A DNA stretch of 52,569 bases from Candidatus Melainabacteria bacterium. Lineage in GTDB: Bacteria > Cyanobacteriota > Vampirovibrionia > Obscuribacterales > Obscuribacteraceae. The position numbers were made by a program, and so were the translations under genes. The DNA lies in NCBI GenBank assembly GCA_003151275.1, contig PLXC01000016.1:1-52569 (forward strand), read 5' to 3'. Positions 9,411-17,424 of the stretch are shown here, one piece after another (within the stretch, counting starts at the first letter, position 1; each line of letters starts with the position of its first letter). Under the pieces are notes generated by a model. The model saw only the letters and a list, made by a program, of their open reading frames with translations. It searched no databases and had not been told where the DNA came from.

Positions 9411-9695
9411 TTACTTCAAATAAGATTTGATTAGCTCGATCAAATCCTCTGCCGCTTGAGTCTGAGCCTGCTTGTCTTTCTGGCTAGTGCCAGTCGTTAG
9501 GATATGGGAGCGGATATGACCTTCCACAACTTCGGACATCAGACCATTCAGAGCGCCACGACATCCAGCAATGTGATGAAGGATGGCGGAACATTCCTTT
9601 TCGTCTTCTAGCGCCTTTTCTATAGCATCTATCTGCCCCCGAAGACGCCTGACACGAGCAATCAATTTCTTCTTTTCTTTGATCGTGTGCGCCAT
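9411..9695 (-). CDS. Metal-sensing repressor of the CsoR/RcnR/FrmR family, RcnR-like ligand set
   Basis: 94 residues from the ATG at 9695, an all-helical DUF156-type repressor. A longer frame from 9728 exists, but the 9695 start has AGAGGA upstream, keeps the operator outside the gene and places the ligands in register. Numbered from this Met, His3, Cys35, His60 and His64 match the four nickel/cobalt ligands of RcnR; the copper-type second Cys of CsoR is absent. The body also resembles FrmR (RVRRLRGQIDAIEKAL; GALNGLMSEVVEGHIR), so formaldehyde sensing is the main alternative. It probably represses itself and the ATPase and is released by metal binding. Confidence 0.88.
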   Translation of the reverse strand: MAHTIKEKKKLIARVRRLRGQIDAIEKALEDEKECSAILHHIAGCRGALNGLMSEVVEGHIRSHILTTGTSQKDKQAQTQAAEDLIELIKSYLK

Positions 9696-9725
9696 AAGGT
9701 CCTCTTTCTTTCCTTCCAACCATAC

Positions 9726-9744
9726 CATAGGGGGGTAGCCTATG
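9726..9744. promoter_or_regulatory. Probable operator for the RcnR/FrmR-like repressor
   Basis: CATAG-GGGGGTAGC-CTATG is an inverted repeat around a G6 tract, the known architecture of RcnR/FrmR/CsoR operators. It lies 31 bases upstream of the repressor start and 33 bases upstream of the divergent gene at 9777, so one site could control both directions. Confidence 0.7.
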
Positions 9745-9776
9745 TAACATTACTGTGATCCACTTCCCGAGCTAAA

Positions 9777-10550
9777 ATGCCTGGCGGCTGTATTGGATTG
9801 ACCCAGATCGTCCGCATATTGCCGATTCCAGCGTTAAATGTGCCGAAAGGCTTGATGTTGCAAGAGAATGGCTTCCAGCAACTTTATGCAAATAGAAAAT
9901 CAGGTATTTTTGATTTTCCTGAGACGCTAATGAGGCTTGGAGTGACAAATAAAACAGAGTTGCGCTTCAATACACCAAATTATTTTAGTCAGTCTGTTGT
10001 GGCGCTAAATTCTGATTTCATTTCTTCAACACAGCGTTCTGTCGGATTTCAAAATATGGAAGCAGGATTTAAACGCCGTTTGGGTCCACTAGGACCAACT
10101 AAATTTCAGATCGCAGTCAATCCCTTTATCTCGTTTCCATCAGGTTTTAGCAATCAGAGCAAACGAGTTGATCCGTTTATCAAATTTCCATTTTCGCAAG
10201 AGATTAACGAACATTGGGATATTGAAGGCATGGAATCATTTTTCGATCCTACCGAGATTAATGGACGGCGCAATCTTGATTGGCAAAATTCGCTCGTCTT
10301 AAATCGTTCTTGGGGACGCCAAAAAAACGTATTCATTGAGTACGTAGGCGATGTGTTTGAACACGGTTCAATGAGCAATCTGATTCACTTTGGCGGTGCC
10401 TATAGACCGACGCGGCGGCAACAAATGGATGTTCAGTTCGGATTTCGCATGAACAATGCCGCGCCAATAGCATTTTTTGGATTGGGCTACTCTTTTCTAG
10501 TGGGACCGCTGAACACTCCACGTTTAACACCGAGCAGATTTAAGCAATGA
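9777..10550 (+). CDS. Outer-membrane beta-barrel-like protein lacking an export signal
   Basis: 257 residues. From about residue 20 it reads like the transporter/phenol-degradation MetA-like barrel family: an N-terminal segment of the type NVPKGLMLQENGFQ, then FPETLMRLGVTNKTELRFNTPNYF, alternating hydrophobic beta strands, and a C-terminal strand rich in Phe/Gly (FFGLGYSFLVGP). Members normally begin with a Sec signal; here the frame opens at 9759 after a stop and the only start gives about 20 residues with no signal peptide. It may therefore be 5'-truncated or a degraded copy, or the start may be misplaced by a sequence error. It is divergent from the metal-efflux operon and shares its presumed operator region. 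Confidence 0.6.
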   Translation: MPGGCIGLTQIVRILPIPALNVPKGLMLQENGFQQLYANRKSGIFDFPETLMRLGVTNKTELRFNTPNYFSQSVVALNSDFISSTQRSVGFQNMEAGFKRRLGPLGPTKFQIAVNPFISFPSGFSNQSKRVDPFIKFPFSQEINEHWDIEGMESFFDPTEINGRRNLDWQNSLVLNRSWGRQKNVFIEYVGDVFEHGSMSNLIHFGGAYRPTRRQQMDVQFGFRMNNAAPIAFFGLGYSFLVGPLNTPRLTPSRFKQ

Positions 10551-10719
10551 GTGCCTCGCGGGTTGGTATGCAAACAGAATCCGCTTTCTGGTCAATCGAT
10601 CAAGCGATCGCGTTATAGAACTCCGGAATCATCTGGGGCTGAATGAGAGCTGCAAAGATGATCCTGCCCTCGCTTTTGAAACGCATACAAACAACCACCC
10701 AGTGAGCTCTCTTCACTGA

Positions 10720-10745
10720 AATTTTTACCGATATCGGTAAAAATT
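10720..10745. repeat. Perfect 26-bp palindrome, TACCGATATCGGTA family
   Basis: Arms of 13 bases meet at the axis 10732/10733. It lies in the 279-base gap between the barrel-like gene and the zinc-ribbon gene, 170 bases past the former's stop. I see nothing else of note in that gap apart from one GCGATCGC octamer near 10603. Confidence 0.9.
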
Positions 10746-10829
10746 ACGCTGGAGCGAAACGTTTTTTCTTTTTGATTTGAACTTTTTCCGAAGATTGCTC
10801 GTATTACTTGGTAATGAAGGAGAATGATA

Positions 10830-11828
10830 ATGTTCAAATCGATGATCAGTATTGACGAAACAATTTGCAGGCTGTATGAGTTCTTACTTCTGCACTTTCC
10901 GACGGATGAAGATTGCTTGAATGAGTTGATACGACTCTTTATTGGAGCCTTAAAATGTAATGAATGCGGCAGCAACGATCTGGATCGAATTGGCAATAAT
11001 AGGTTTGCCAAGTGTCGTCGGTGCAGAAAAACTACTTGGCTGACAGCGCGAACCTTTTTGGCTGGAATAAAAAAGCCCAGAGCTTACTTGCTCCAGATAA
11101 TTCTCATTGGCAACGGTATCGCCATTAGTGCCTCGGGGTTAGCCAGAATTGTTGGTATCGCGAGTTCTTCTGCTCAATGTATTGTGAAAAAAATCGATGC
11201 AGCGGTTCAGAGCGTTATGGGTACGGGGGGAATTCAGGTGGATTGCCGACACTTTTTCCAGTGCATATCGAAGCGGAGCACGCACACTCCAGCCAAGGAG
11301 CATCCACTTGCAGAACTGGCTGAAGCCGGTAACGCAGCTCAGTGTCTGTCTAAGTCAGGAAAAAGCTTGAACGCAAATACAATGCCTAAACTCTCGGCAG
11401 ACGAAGAACTAGTGTATAAATTGCTATCAGAGGCTCCCATTACTATCGATATGCTCGCCGAGAAAAGCGGTTTACCAATCAATAATGTATCTGCCGTTCT
11501 CACAATTCTAGAACTTGGAGGACTCACAAAAATGTGTCCTGGTAACAATTTCATAAAGTGCCAGCCTCCGGGAAAGCCAGCGCCAAAACTCAGTAAAAAA
11601 GCAAAACGTTTTGTCGATGCCAGCGTGGAGCTAATTCGCCAGACCTACAAAGGCGTAAGCAGAAAATACTTACAAAATCATCTAGCCTTCTGCTGGTCAA
11701 TAAAGGATAGATCGCGATGGAGCGTGAAAGCTCTCGTGAAAGCATGCGCGAAATTCGGACCGATAACTGATGCAGAAGTCAATTCTTATGTGTCACCACC
11801 AGTGGTGCTATTGTTTCCTGTGCTTTAA
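10830..11828 (+). CDS. Zinc-ribbon/HTH protein with DprA-type winged-helix domain
   Basis: 332 residues from the ATG at 10830, chosen because AAGGAG ends seven bases upstream; an ATG at 10824 is too close to it. Residues about 40-75 form a zinc ribbon (CNECGS...CRRCRK) followed by TTWLTARTFL, as in the N-terminus of IS1595-type transposases. Residues about 95-130 look like a helix-turn-helix. Residues about 190-240 (LSADEELVYKLLSEAPITID...ILELGGLTK) match the winged-helix found at the DprA C-terminus. There is no DDE catalytic core, so it is not a working transposase. It is likely a DNA-binding protein built from transposon-derived and DprA-like parts; its target is unknown. Confidence 0.65.
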   Translation: MFKSMISIDETICRLYEFLLLHFPTDEDCLNELIRLFIGALKCNECGSNDLDRIGNNRFAKCRRCRKTTWLTARTFLAGIKKPRAYLLQIILIGNGIAISASGLARIVGIASSSAQCIVKKIDAAVQSVMGTGGIQVDCRHFFQCISKRSTHTPAKEHPLAELAEAGNAAQCLSKSGKSLNANTMPKLSADEELVYKLLSEAPITIDMLAEKSGLPINNVSAVLTILELGGLTKMCPGNNFIKCQPPGKPAPKLSKKAKRFVDASVELIRQTYKGVSRKYLQNHLAFCWSIKDRSRWSVKALVKACAKFGPITDAEVNSYVSPPVVLLFPVL

Positions 11829-11927
11829 TACGTCTGACTCACTGGGATCGGAAGTTGAGTTGAGATGCAATAGGATTTCACTATCCGGCTGTTCGGACCC
11901 GGCACAATCGACCTAGAGACTATCGCT

Positions 11928-14822
11928 TTATTTTTCCCAATTCTTTCCGATACCGATATCGACCTTGAGTGGAAGTTGGAGTGGTTGATCCATCTGCATA
12001 GATTGGAGCACCACTTCTTTGGCTTGTTCGATTTCGTCTTCTGGAACTTCGAGAACAAGTTCGTCATGCACTTGCATGATCAATTTTGTCTTCATGTTGC
12101 GAGCGGTCAATTCCTTGTCCAATCGGATCATCGCCAGCTTCATCAAATCCGCTGCGCTGCCTTGAATCGGAGCGTTGCATGCAGCACGCTCATCAGCTTT
12201 GCGGACTGGGTCGCTACGGTCGTTTAAGAAGCGGAAGTATCGTTTGCGACCCCAAAGAGTAGAGACGTAGCCTGTAACCCTGGCCTCCTCAATTGTCTGA
12301 GTGAGGAAGCCGCGCACTTTGGGATAACGAGCAAAGTATTTGTTGATGTATGACTGCGCTTCTTTAGTCGAGATCCCCAAATCCTGTCCTGTGGCAAAAG
12401 CGCCTTGTTGGTAAACCAGGGCGAAATTGAGTGTTTTGCCTACTCTCCGCATCTCCGATGTGACCTGTTCGATCGGCACATCGTAAATTTCGCCAGAGGT
12501 GCGCGCGTGAATATCTTGATTTTTGTTGAACGCATCAATCAAAATTTCATCAGAGCACATGTGAGCGAGCAAACGTAATTCGATTTGAGAATAGTCCGCA
12601 GAGAGCAGAAACGAATTCGGATTCTGTGGGATGAAGGCTTTGCGTATGCGGCGCCCAACCTCACTGCGGATGGGGATGTTCTGCAGGTTCGGATTCGAAC
12701 TTGATAATCTGCCAGTGCTAGTTGTGGTCTGATTGAATTCGCCGTGCAATCTGTTATCTCGAGGCGAAATGGATCGAGGCAGTGCATCCACATAGGTCGA
12801 GCGCAGTTTCGAAAGCTGTCGATATTCAAGGATCTTGGCCACGATTACGTGCTCTTTAGTCAAAGCTTCCAGCACTGTAGCATCCGTTGAATAGCCAGTT
12901 TTAGTCTTACCCTTTGTTTTCAAATTCAATTCTTCAAAGAGCACTTTTTGAAGCTGAATGGGACTGTTGATATTGAAAGGATGGCCAGCATGTTCGTAGA
13001 TTTCTGATTCGAGTCTGGATAAGTCGCTTGATAGTTCAACAGAAAACTGATTTAGATATGGCAGATCCAGGGCGACGCCGTTTTGCTCCATCCTAGCCAG
13101 CGCGCCCGCTAGAGGTATTTCCATGTCGTACAAAAGATATCTTTGATCATGGTCTAATCTGGTTGCGTACAAGCGCGTTAGTTCTAAGGTGACGCGAGCA
13201 TCATCGGCAGAAGTGGTGGCAACTTTATCGACCGCGGCGAAATTGATCGTTAATTGCTTGCGACCGGCTGCTGCTGAATCCGTTGAACGTACGGTGGAAT
13301 ACCCGAGCAGGCGCTCAGACTGTTCCTTTAATCCGTGCTTTTCATCAGGATTTACGAGGTAGCTTGCCAGCATGGGATCGAAAACGATATTCTGCAACGT
13401 TATATCTTGAAGAGATAGAGCGTTCATTTTTGCTTTGCAGTTCATCACTATTTTGCCGATCGACTTATTCTCAAGTAAAGGCTTTAGTGCTTTGGAAATT
13501 GCTTCAGGAGATAACTGATTCGCTTCTGCATGGTGGACTGGGATGTAAGCTGTTTCGACGGCCCATGAGTCTGGATTGTAGGCGTCGCTCAGTTTCAAGG
13601 CACCTTCGGAATCCAGCCTTAAATCATTGCTCCAGGCAAAAGCGTAGCCAAGGATTTCAGATTCAAGCGGGCTTGCTCCAGACAGTTCCAGATCGATACA
13701 GAAAACTGGAAAACTTGACAATTTTTTGATCACAGCAGCGAGGTCTGATTCGCTGATCACCACATCTGGTGTCGGTGGCAATGCTAAAGTCGCTATAGGC
13801 TCAATCACGATTGTGGTTGTCTCAATGGTTTTCACAGCCACCGCAGCGCCACCTCCGCCACTTCTGTAAGAACTGACTTCAGTTGTTCGCTCCGCCGAAC
13901 CCGTGGCCACTCCGACCGTCGCGTATTCGTTGAAACGAGCCATAATTTTGGGCAGCCGATTTACCATCGTCTTGAATTCTAAATTGCGAAAATACTCAGT
14001 CACAGCTTCAAGTGGTGGCGAATTTAATTGACAATGTTCAAAGTCAAAATCAAGCTGGACATCCATAACCATAGTGGCACATCGTTTGCTGTCGAATGCA
14101 CTTTGTCTTCCGTCGATCAGTTTTTGTTTGACTGATTTGGATTTTATTTCATCGAGATGTTCATAGATATTCTCAATGTTTCCATAGCTGGAAATTAGTT
14201 GCACAGCGGTTACCGGACCTATACCCCGGACGCCTGGAATGTTGTCTGATGTATCTCCGCACAGACCTTTATAGTCGATCACTTGCTCTGGCCAGACACC
14301 GAGCTTTTCAAAAACTTTAGCCCGGTCGTAGACGATTAGTTCTTTTTGCCCGGGCATTAAAACGCGAACGGCTTCATTCTCGTCGTCAACGAGTTGAAAG
14401 GCATCTTTGTCACCAGTCAAGATTTGAACTTTTATACCTTTTGCAACTGCAATTTTTGTGACAGTGCCGATCACGTCATCGGCTTCAAAGCCCTCTAATT
14501 CGTACAGCGGTATACCAAGGAATTGCACTGCATCTTTAATGAGAGGCCATTGAACTGCCAGGTCGTCAGGCATTTCGCTGCGATTCGCCTTATAGTCGGC
14601 AAACTCTTTTTCTCTAAAAGTTGGGCCGGCTAAATCAAAACAAACGGCAAGACCCTGCGGGCGTTGTTTTTCGATCACGTCAAAGAGCGAATTGAAGAAG
14701 CCATAGACCGCCCACGTTGGCGAACCGTCTTGTTTTCGCAATCCAGACTTGAAGAGAGCGAAAAACGAACGAAAAGCTAGTGAGCTGCCATCCACGAGAA
14801 CCAGGGTTTCATCTGGCTTCAT
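11928..14822 (-). CDS. polA: DNA polymerase I
   Basis: 964 residues. The 5'-nuclease domain (1-300) has the DGSSLAFRSF start, GDKDAFQLV and GDTSDNIPG motifs. The central 3'-5' exonuclease-like domain (about 360-560) keeps Asp and Glu of motif I (IDLEL), but motif II, normally NxKxD, reads NCKAK, and the motif III Tyr is lost. The polymerase domain keeps motif A DYSQIELR, an O-helix RRVGKTLNFALVYQ (Phe at the dNTP-discriminating position, Gln in place of the usual Gly after Tyr), and motif C QVHDE. It serves replication repair and Okazaki fragment processing; proofreading is doubtful. The ATG has AGAGGAG upstream, and the gene follows the phosphatase gene by 15 bases, so the two are probably co-transcribed. 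Confidence 0.97.
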   Translation of the reverse strand: MKPDETLVLVDGSSLAFRSFFALFKSGLRKQDGSPTWAVYGFFNSLFDVIEKQRPQGLAVCFDLAGPTFREKEFADYKANRSEMPDDLAVQWPLIKDAVQFLGIPLYELEGFEADDVIGTVTKIAVAKGIKVQILTGDKDAFQLVDDENEAVRVLMPGQKELIVYDRAKVFEKLGVWPEQVIDYKGLCGDTSDNIPGVRGIGPVTAVQLISSYGNIENIYEHLDEIKSKSVKQKLIDGRQSAFDSKRCATMVMDVQLDFDFEHCQLNSPPLEAVTEYFRNLEFKTMVNRLPKIMARFNEYATVGVATGSAERTTEVSSYRSGGGGAAVAVKTIETTTIVIEPIATLALPPTPDVVISESDLAAVIKKLSSFPVFCIDLELSGASPLESEILGYAFAWSNDLRLDSEGALKLSDAYNPDSWAVETAYIPVHHAEANQLSPEAISKALKPLLENKSIGKIVMNCKAKMNALSLQDITLQNIVFDPMLASYLVNPDEKHGLKEQSERLLGYSTVRSTDSAAAGRKQLTINFAAVDKVATTSADDARVTLELTRLYATRLDHDQRYLLYDMEIPLAGALARMEQNGVALDLPYLNQFSVELSSDLSRLESEIYEHAGHPFNINSPIQLQKVLFEELNLKTKGKTKTGYSTDATVLEALTKEHVIVAKILEYRQLSKLRSTYVDALPRSISPRDNRLHGEFNQTTTSTGRLSSSNPNLQNIPIRSEVGRRIRKAFIPQNPNSFLLSADYSQIELRLLAHMCSDEILIDAFNKNQDIHARTSGEIYDVPIEQVTSEMRRVGKTLNFALVYQQGAFATGQDLGISTKEAQSYINKYFARYPKVRGFLTQTIEEARVTGYVSTLWGRKRYFRFLNDRSDPVRKADERAACNAPIQGSAADLMKLAMIRLDKELTARNMKTKLIMQVHDELVLEVPEDEIEQAKEVVLQSMQMDQPLQLPLKVDIGIGKNWEK

Positions 14823-14837
14823 TTTATTCTCCTCTAA

Positions 14838-16574
14838 TCATCTGCCGCGTGAACTTGTCGACATCGCCTCTGAGAGCACTCGCCCTTCGCTCAGTGAAGG
14901 TTGTTCAATCCCCAAGATGTTGGCGATTGTGGGTGCGATATCTGCAGGGCTTGAATTTTGCCCGAAGCGCCCATTTTGAACGTTGCCGCCTGAGATGATC
15001 AAAGGAACCTGCGTATCATAATTATATGGTGATCCAGTCGTAGTGCCAGTCGATTCGGACATGAAAATGTGTCCCGGCCGCGGCATGACAAATAATTCAC
15101 CGCTTCTACCCCAGTAGTAGCTCTTTCTCACGGCGTTCATAAGGGGTCCGCTTGGCACCTGATTTGTGAAAAATTGTGCGGCAGTATATACCTCACCGAC
15201 GCCCGGTATTGAGTGAGCCATTTTTGCGGAGAGTGCCTCTACATCTGGCTGTCGATACTTTTGTTTATCGATGGCATTGAGATTCAAGTATAAGTTAGGT
15301 GGTTCGAAAGACTCAATCCAATCTTCTGGTCCAAGTCTTGCATCGAGCGACGAATCAAGTAAAGTTTTAAAATTCTTGATGTCGATTCTGCTTGAGTCCA
15401 TGCCTCGCTCTTTCAGAAATTCCGGGATGGGTGAAACTCCGTGATCAGAAGTAAAAACAATCAAGCAATTGTCTAGTCCAACCTTTTGCTCCAAGTGCTG
15501 AATCAAACCGGATAAAGATTGATCAAAACGTAAAGTCAGATCTTCGATTTCTTGACTATATGGTCCGAATGATCCACCTAATAACTCACCGGCGCTAAAA
15601 CTCACAGCGAGCAAATCTGGGTCGGTGTGCAGTCCCAGGCTCTCCTTATCGATAGCGTCCTTGGCAAAGTCACAGAGCATCTGATTGGACCAAGGTGTCA
15701 TCGCGAAGGTGTTGTAATAAGCTTCTCCAGGTGCGTTGGCACCACCTGTAATAACGTGAGGAAATTGTTTGCCGTCACCAGCAAGGCTCTTTTCGCTTGG
15801 ATAATCGTCTCGGGTGGACGCCGTATATTGCGTTTCTGGCAACAGTCGTTGCCATGGTTTGCCGAGATATTTGTCGGCGTAATGCTGATCGTTAAACGCT
15901 TGGGCCCAGGACGAAAGTTCGGTTCCATATTGCGATGAAGTGACAAAGGAACCCGTGTGAATGTCCCACCAGTAAGCGCTATTGGCTAGTCTGCCGGCGA
16001 GCAGAAGTGATGACCGATCTTGAAGTGAAATGGCAATTACTTTGCTGCGACCGTTCGATGCCAATTTCATTTGGTCACCGATTGTGGTTCCTTGCATGAA
16101 GTGACTACTGCTGCCAGTTCCGTTAGCACCGATTATTTTCATGGTGTCATCTGACACTGCTGAAATTGTTTTTGATTTGCGGCGGTCGTACCAATCGTCA
16201 CCGACAATCCCCGTTGCCCATGGATAGGCTCCTGTTGCGATTATCGAATGCCCGACTGCTGTTTGTGTGCTGGCATTTTCAAATTGACAGTGCGTGAAAC
16301 TTGCCCCTCGATCCATCAAAAGTTTGATCCCACCTGAGGTGAATTTATCCGAATAGCGAGATAGATAGTTGTATGAAAATTGATCTGCAACAAGGAGCAC
16401 GACGAGTTTCGGTCGTGACGTCGATTGGGCCTGCGTGGGAATCACATGCATCATTAGTGAGAAGGAGCAAACCACCAAGGCGATGATTCGCAGCCCGCTT
16501 TTCGTGTGTGATGTGCTGCTCGAACGGATTCTCAACTGCGACAAAAATCGATGCAAATTCTGGATGGCGACCAA
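14838..16574 (-). CDS. Secreted alkaline phosphatase superfamily enzyme (PafA-like)
   Basis: 578 residues. A hydrophobic signal segment at about 28-50 ends near TQAQ. The metal-binding Asp is in VLLVADQFSYNYL (about 64) and the probable nucleophile is Thr105 in TQTAVGHS. The family signature follows, GAYPWATGIVGDDWYDRR, and then FTSDHGVSP and PGHIF supply further zinc ligands. This pattern is of PafA-type phosphomonoesterases, which release phosphate from organic esters in the periplasm or outside; nucleotide pyrophosphatase activity is an alternative. The start is TTG with AAGGAGG eight bases upstream; the ATG at 16581 is in another frame and too close to that site. It precedes polA by 15 bases, a functionally unexpected pairing. 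Confidence 0.88.
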   Translation of the reverse strand: MVAIQNLHRFLSQLRIRSSSTSHTKSGLRIIALVVCSFSLMMHVIPTQAQSTSRPKLVVLLVADQFSYNYLSRYSDKFTSGGIKLLMDRGASFTHCQFENASTQTAVGHSIIATGAYPWATGIVGDDWYDRRKSKTISAVSDDTMKIIGANGTGSSSHFMQGTTIGDQMKLASNGRSKVIAISLQDRSSLLLAGRLANSAYWWDIHTGSFVTSSQYGTELSSWAQAFNDQHYADKYLGKPWQRLLPETQYTASTRDDYPSEKSLAGDGKQFPHVITGGANAPGEAYYNTFAMTPWSNQMLCDFAKDAIDKESLGLHTDPDLLAVSFSAGELLGGSFGPYSQEIEDLTLRFDQSLSGLIQHLEQKVGLDNCLIVFTSDHGVSPIPEFLKERGMDSSRIDIKNFKTLLDSSLDARLGPEDWIESFEPPNLYLNLNAIDKQKYRQPDVEALSAKMAHSIPGVGEVYTAAQFFTNQVPSGPLMNAVRKSYYWGRSGELFVMPRPGHIFMSESTGTTTGSPYNYDTQVPLIISGGNVQNGRFGQNSSPADIAPTIANILGIEQPSLSEGRVLSEAMSTSSRGR

Positions 16575-16746
16575 AGTTCATACCTCCTTGGATCCCGCGG
16601 CAAGCGCCGCCGCTAAATGTAGAAGCTAAGTTTACTAAGCTCAGCTCGAAAAAGGTTTCAATCTCTTTGCAAAGAACCTGTCAGGAGGCGGATTATGTGC
16701 CCGGGTGCCGTACTATCTTGATAAGTCGTGCAGCATCGCTGTACAA

Positions 16747-16800
16747 GCCGAGCAGCTTAGCTGCATCGGATGGCAATCCTGGGTCAACTATCCCCAGATA
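16747..16800. repeat. Mosaic intergenic repeat (upstream-type family), short copy
   Basis: GCCGAGCAGCTTAGCTGCAT and CTATCCCCAGATA modules occur in the 247-base gap, about 70 bases ahead of the phasin-like gene. They are diverged relatives of the modules at 3862-4080 and 46939-47198. Confidence 0.6.
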
Positions 16801-16868
16801 ACTTTATGATTTTCCGCTGGAAAATTGAGGCGACCTTACAATCATCAGCAGAGATAGAAGGTAACAAA

Positions 16869-17327
16869 ATGAGCAAGGAACAACGGAGAAAGGTAATGAG
16901 CGAGAGAACAAAGCTTTTTAAAAAGGCGGTCTTGGCAGGCGTAGGCGCCACAAGCAACGTTGAACGTGTCAAATCAGCGCTTAGTGAGGCTATGGAAGAC
17001 CTGGTTAAAGTGGGTCAAGAGCTATTAGATGAATTGGAAGACAAAGGCAAAGGCAAAACTGAGAACTTTCAGCATTTCTTGCGCAATTTACAAGACGAAG
17101 CTGGAAAGCGCACTCAAGATGCCGAGAAAAAAGTGACTTCCAAAGTTCACGGCTCAACCAAAAAAGCAGCGAAAGAGCTGGGTATTGCAACGCAAGAAGA
17201 TGTTGCAGAAATCCTTGAGCGCCTCCACGCGCTTGAAGAAGCCGTTCACGGACCGAGCGAAGATGACGGCAGCGATGGAAACGAGGGTGGCAAAAAGCGC
17301 GGCCGTTCCAAAAAGGCTAGCAGCTAA
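16869..17327 (+). CDS. Phasin-like / granule-associated helical protein
   Basis: 152 residues from the ATG at 16869, preceded by AGAAGG; the open frame begins at 16770, but its extra 33 residues lack a ribosome site. A hydrophobic-amphipathic helix (about 12-40) is followed by a long charged coiled coil (about 45-130) and an Asp/Gly then Lys/Arg/Ser-rich tail (GGKKRGRSKKASS). This is the architecture of PhaI/PhaF-type phasins, with a granule-binding helix, a leucine-rich oligomerisation segment and a basic DNA-binding-like tail. It may coat polyhydroxyalkanoate or similar inclusions and help their segregation. No polymer synthase gene is in the window, so the substrate is inferred. Confidence 0.65.
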   Translation: MSKEQRRKVMSERTKLFKKAVLAGVGATSNVERVKSALSEAMEDLVKVGQELLDELEDKGKGKTENFQHFLRNLQDEAGKRTQDAEKKVTSKVHGSTKKAAKELGIATQEDVAEILERLHALEEAVHGPSEDDGSDGNEGGKKRGRSKKASS

Positions 17328-17421
17328 ATTTGTACCGACGGCAAAAATTCCTGGGCTTGGTTTTATACCGATGACGGTAAAAATTCTGGGCTCGGATTTA
17401 TACCGATGACGGTAAAAATTT
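17326..17421. repeat. Three degenerate TACCGATGACGGTA hairpins, partly as a 35-bp tandem
   Basis: Copies lie at about 17326-17349, 17361-17385 and 17397-17421. The last two sit in direct 35-base units (17351-17385 and 17386-17420). The first overlaps the TAA of the phasin-like gene and the last abuts the stop of the convergent TadG-like gene, so they fill the whole intergenic space. They are imperfect relatives of the perfect palindromes elsewhere and a likely bidirectional 3'-end structure. Confidence 0.8.
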
Positions 17422-17424
17422 CCC

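Noticed and set aside
10603..10610. GCGATCGC octamer as cyanobacterial HIP1 signature
   Set aside because: I noticed a single copy only; HIP1 enrichment needs many copies, so it says nothing about ancestry.
10613..11011. Minus-strand open frame of 132 residues
   Set aside because: It overlaps the zinc-ribbon gene and a palindrome, has low-complexity Ser/Lys content and no ribosome site or domain.
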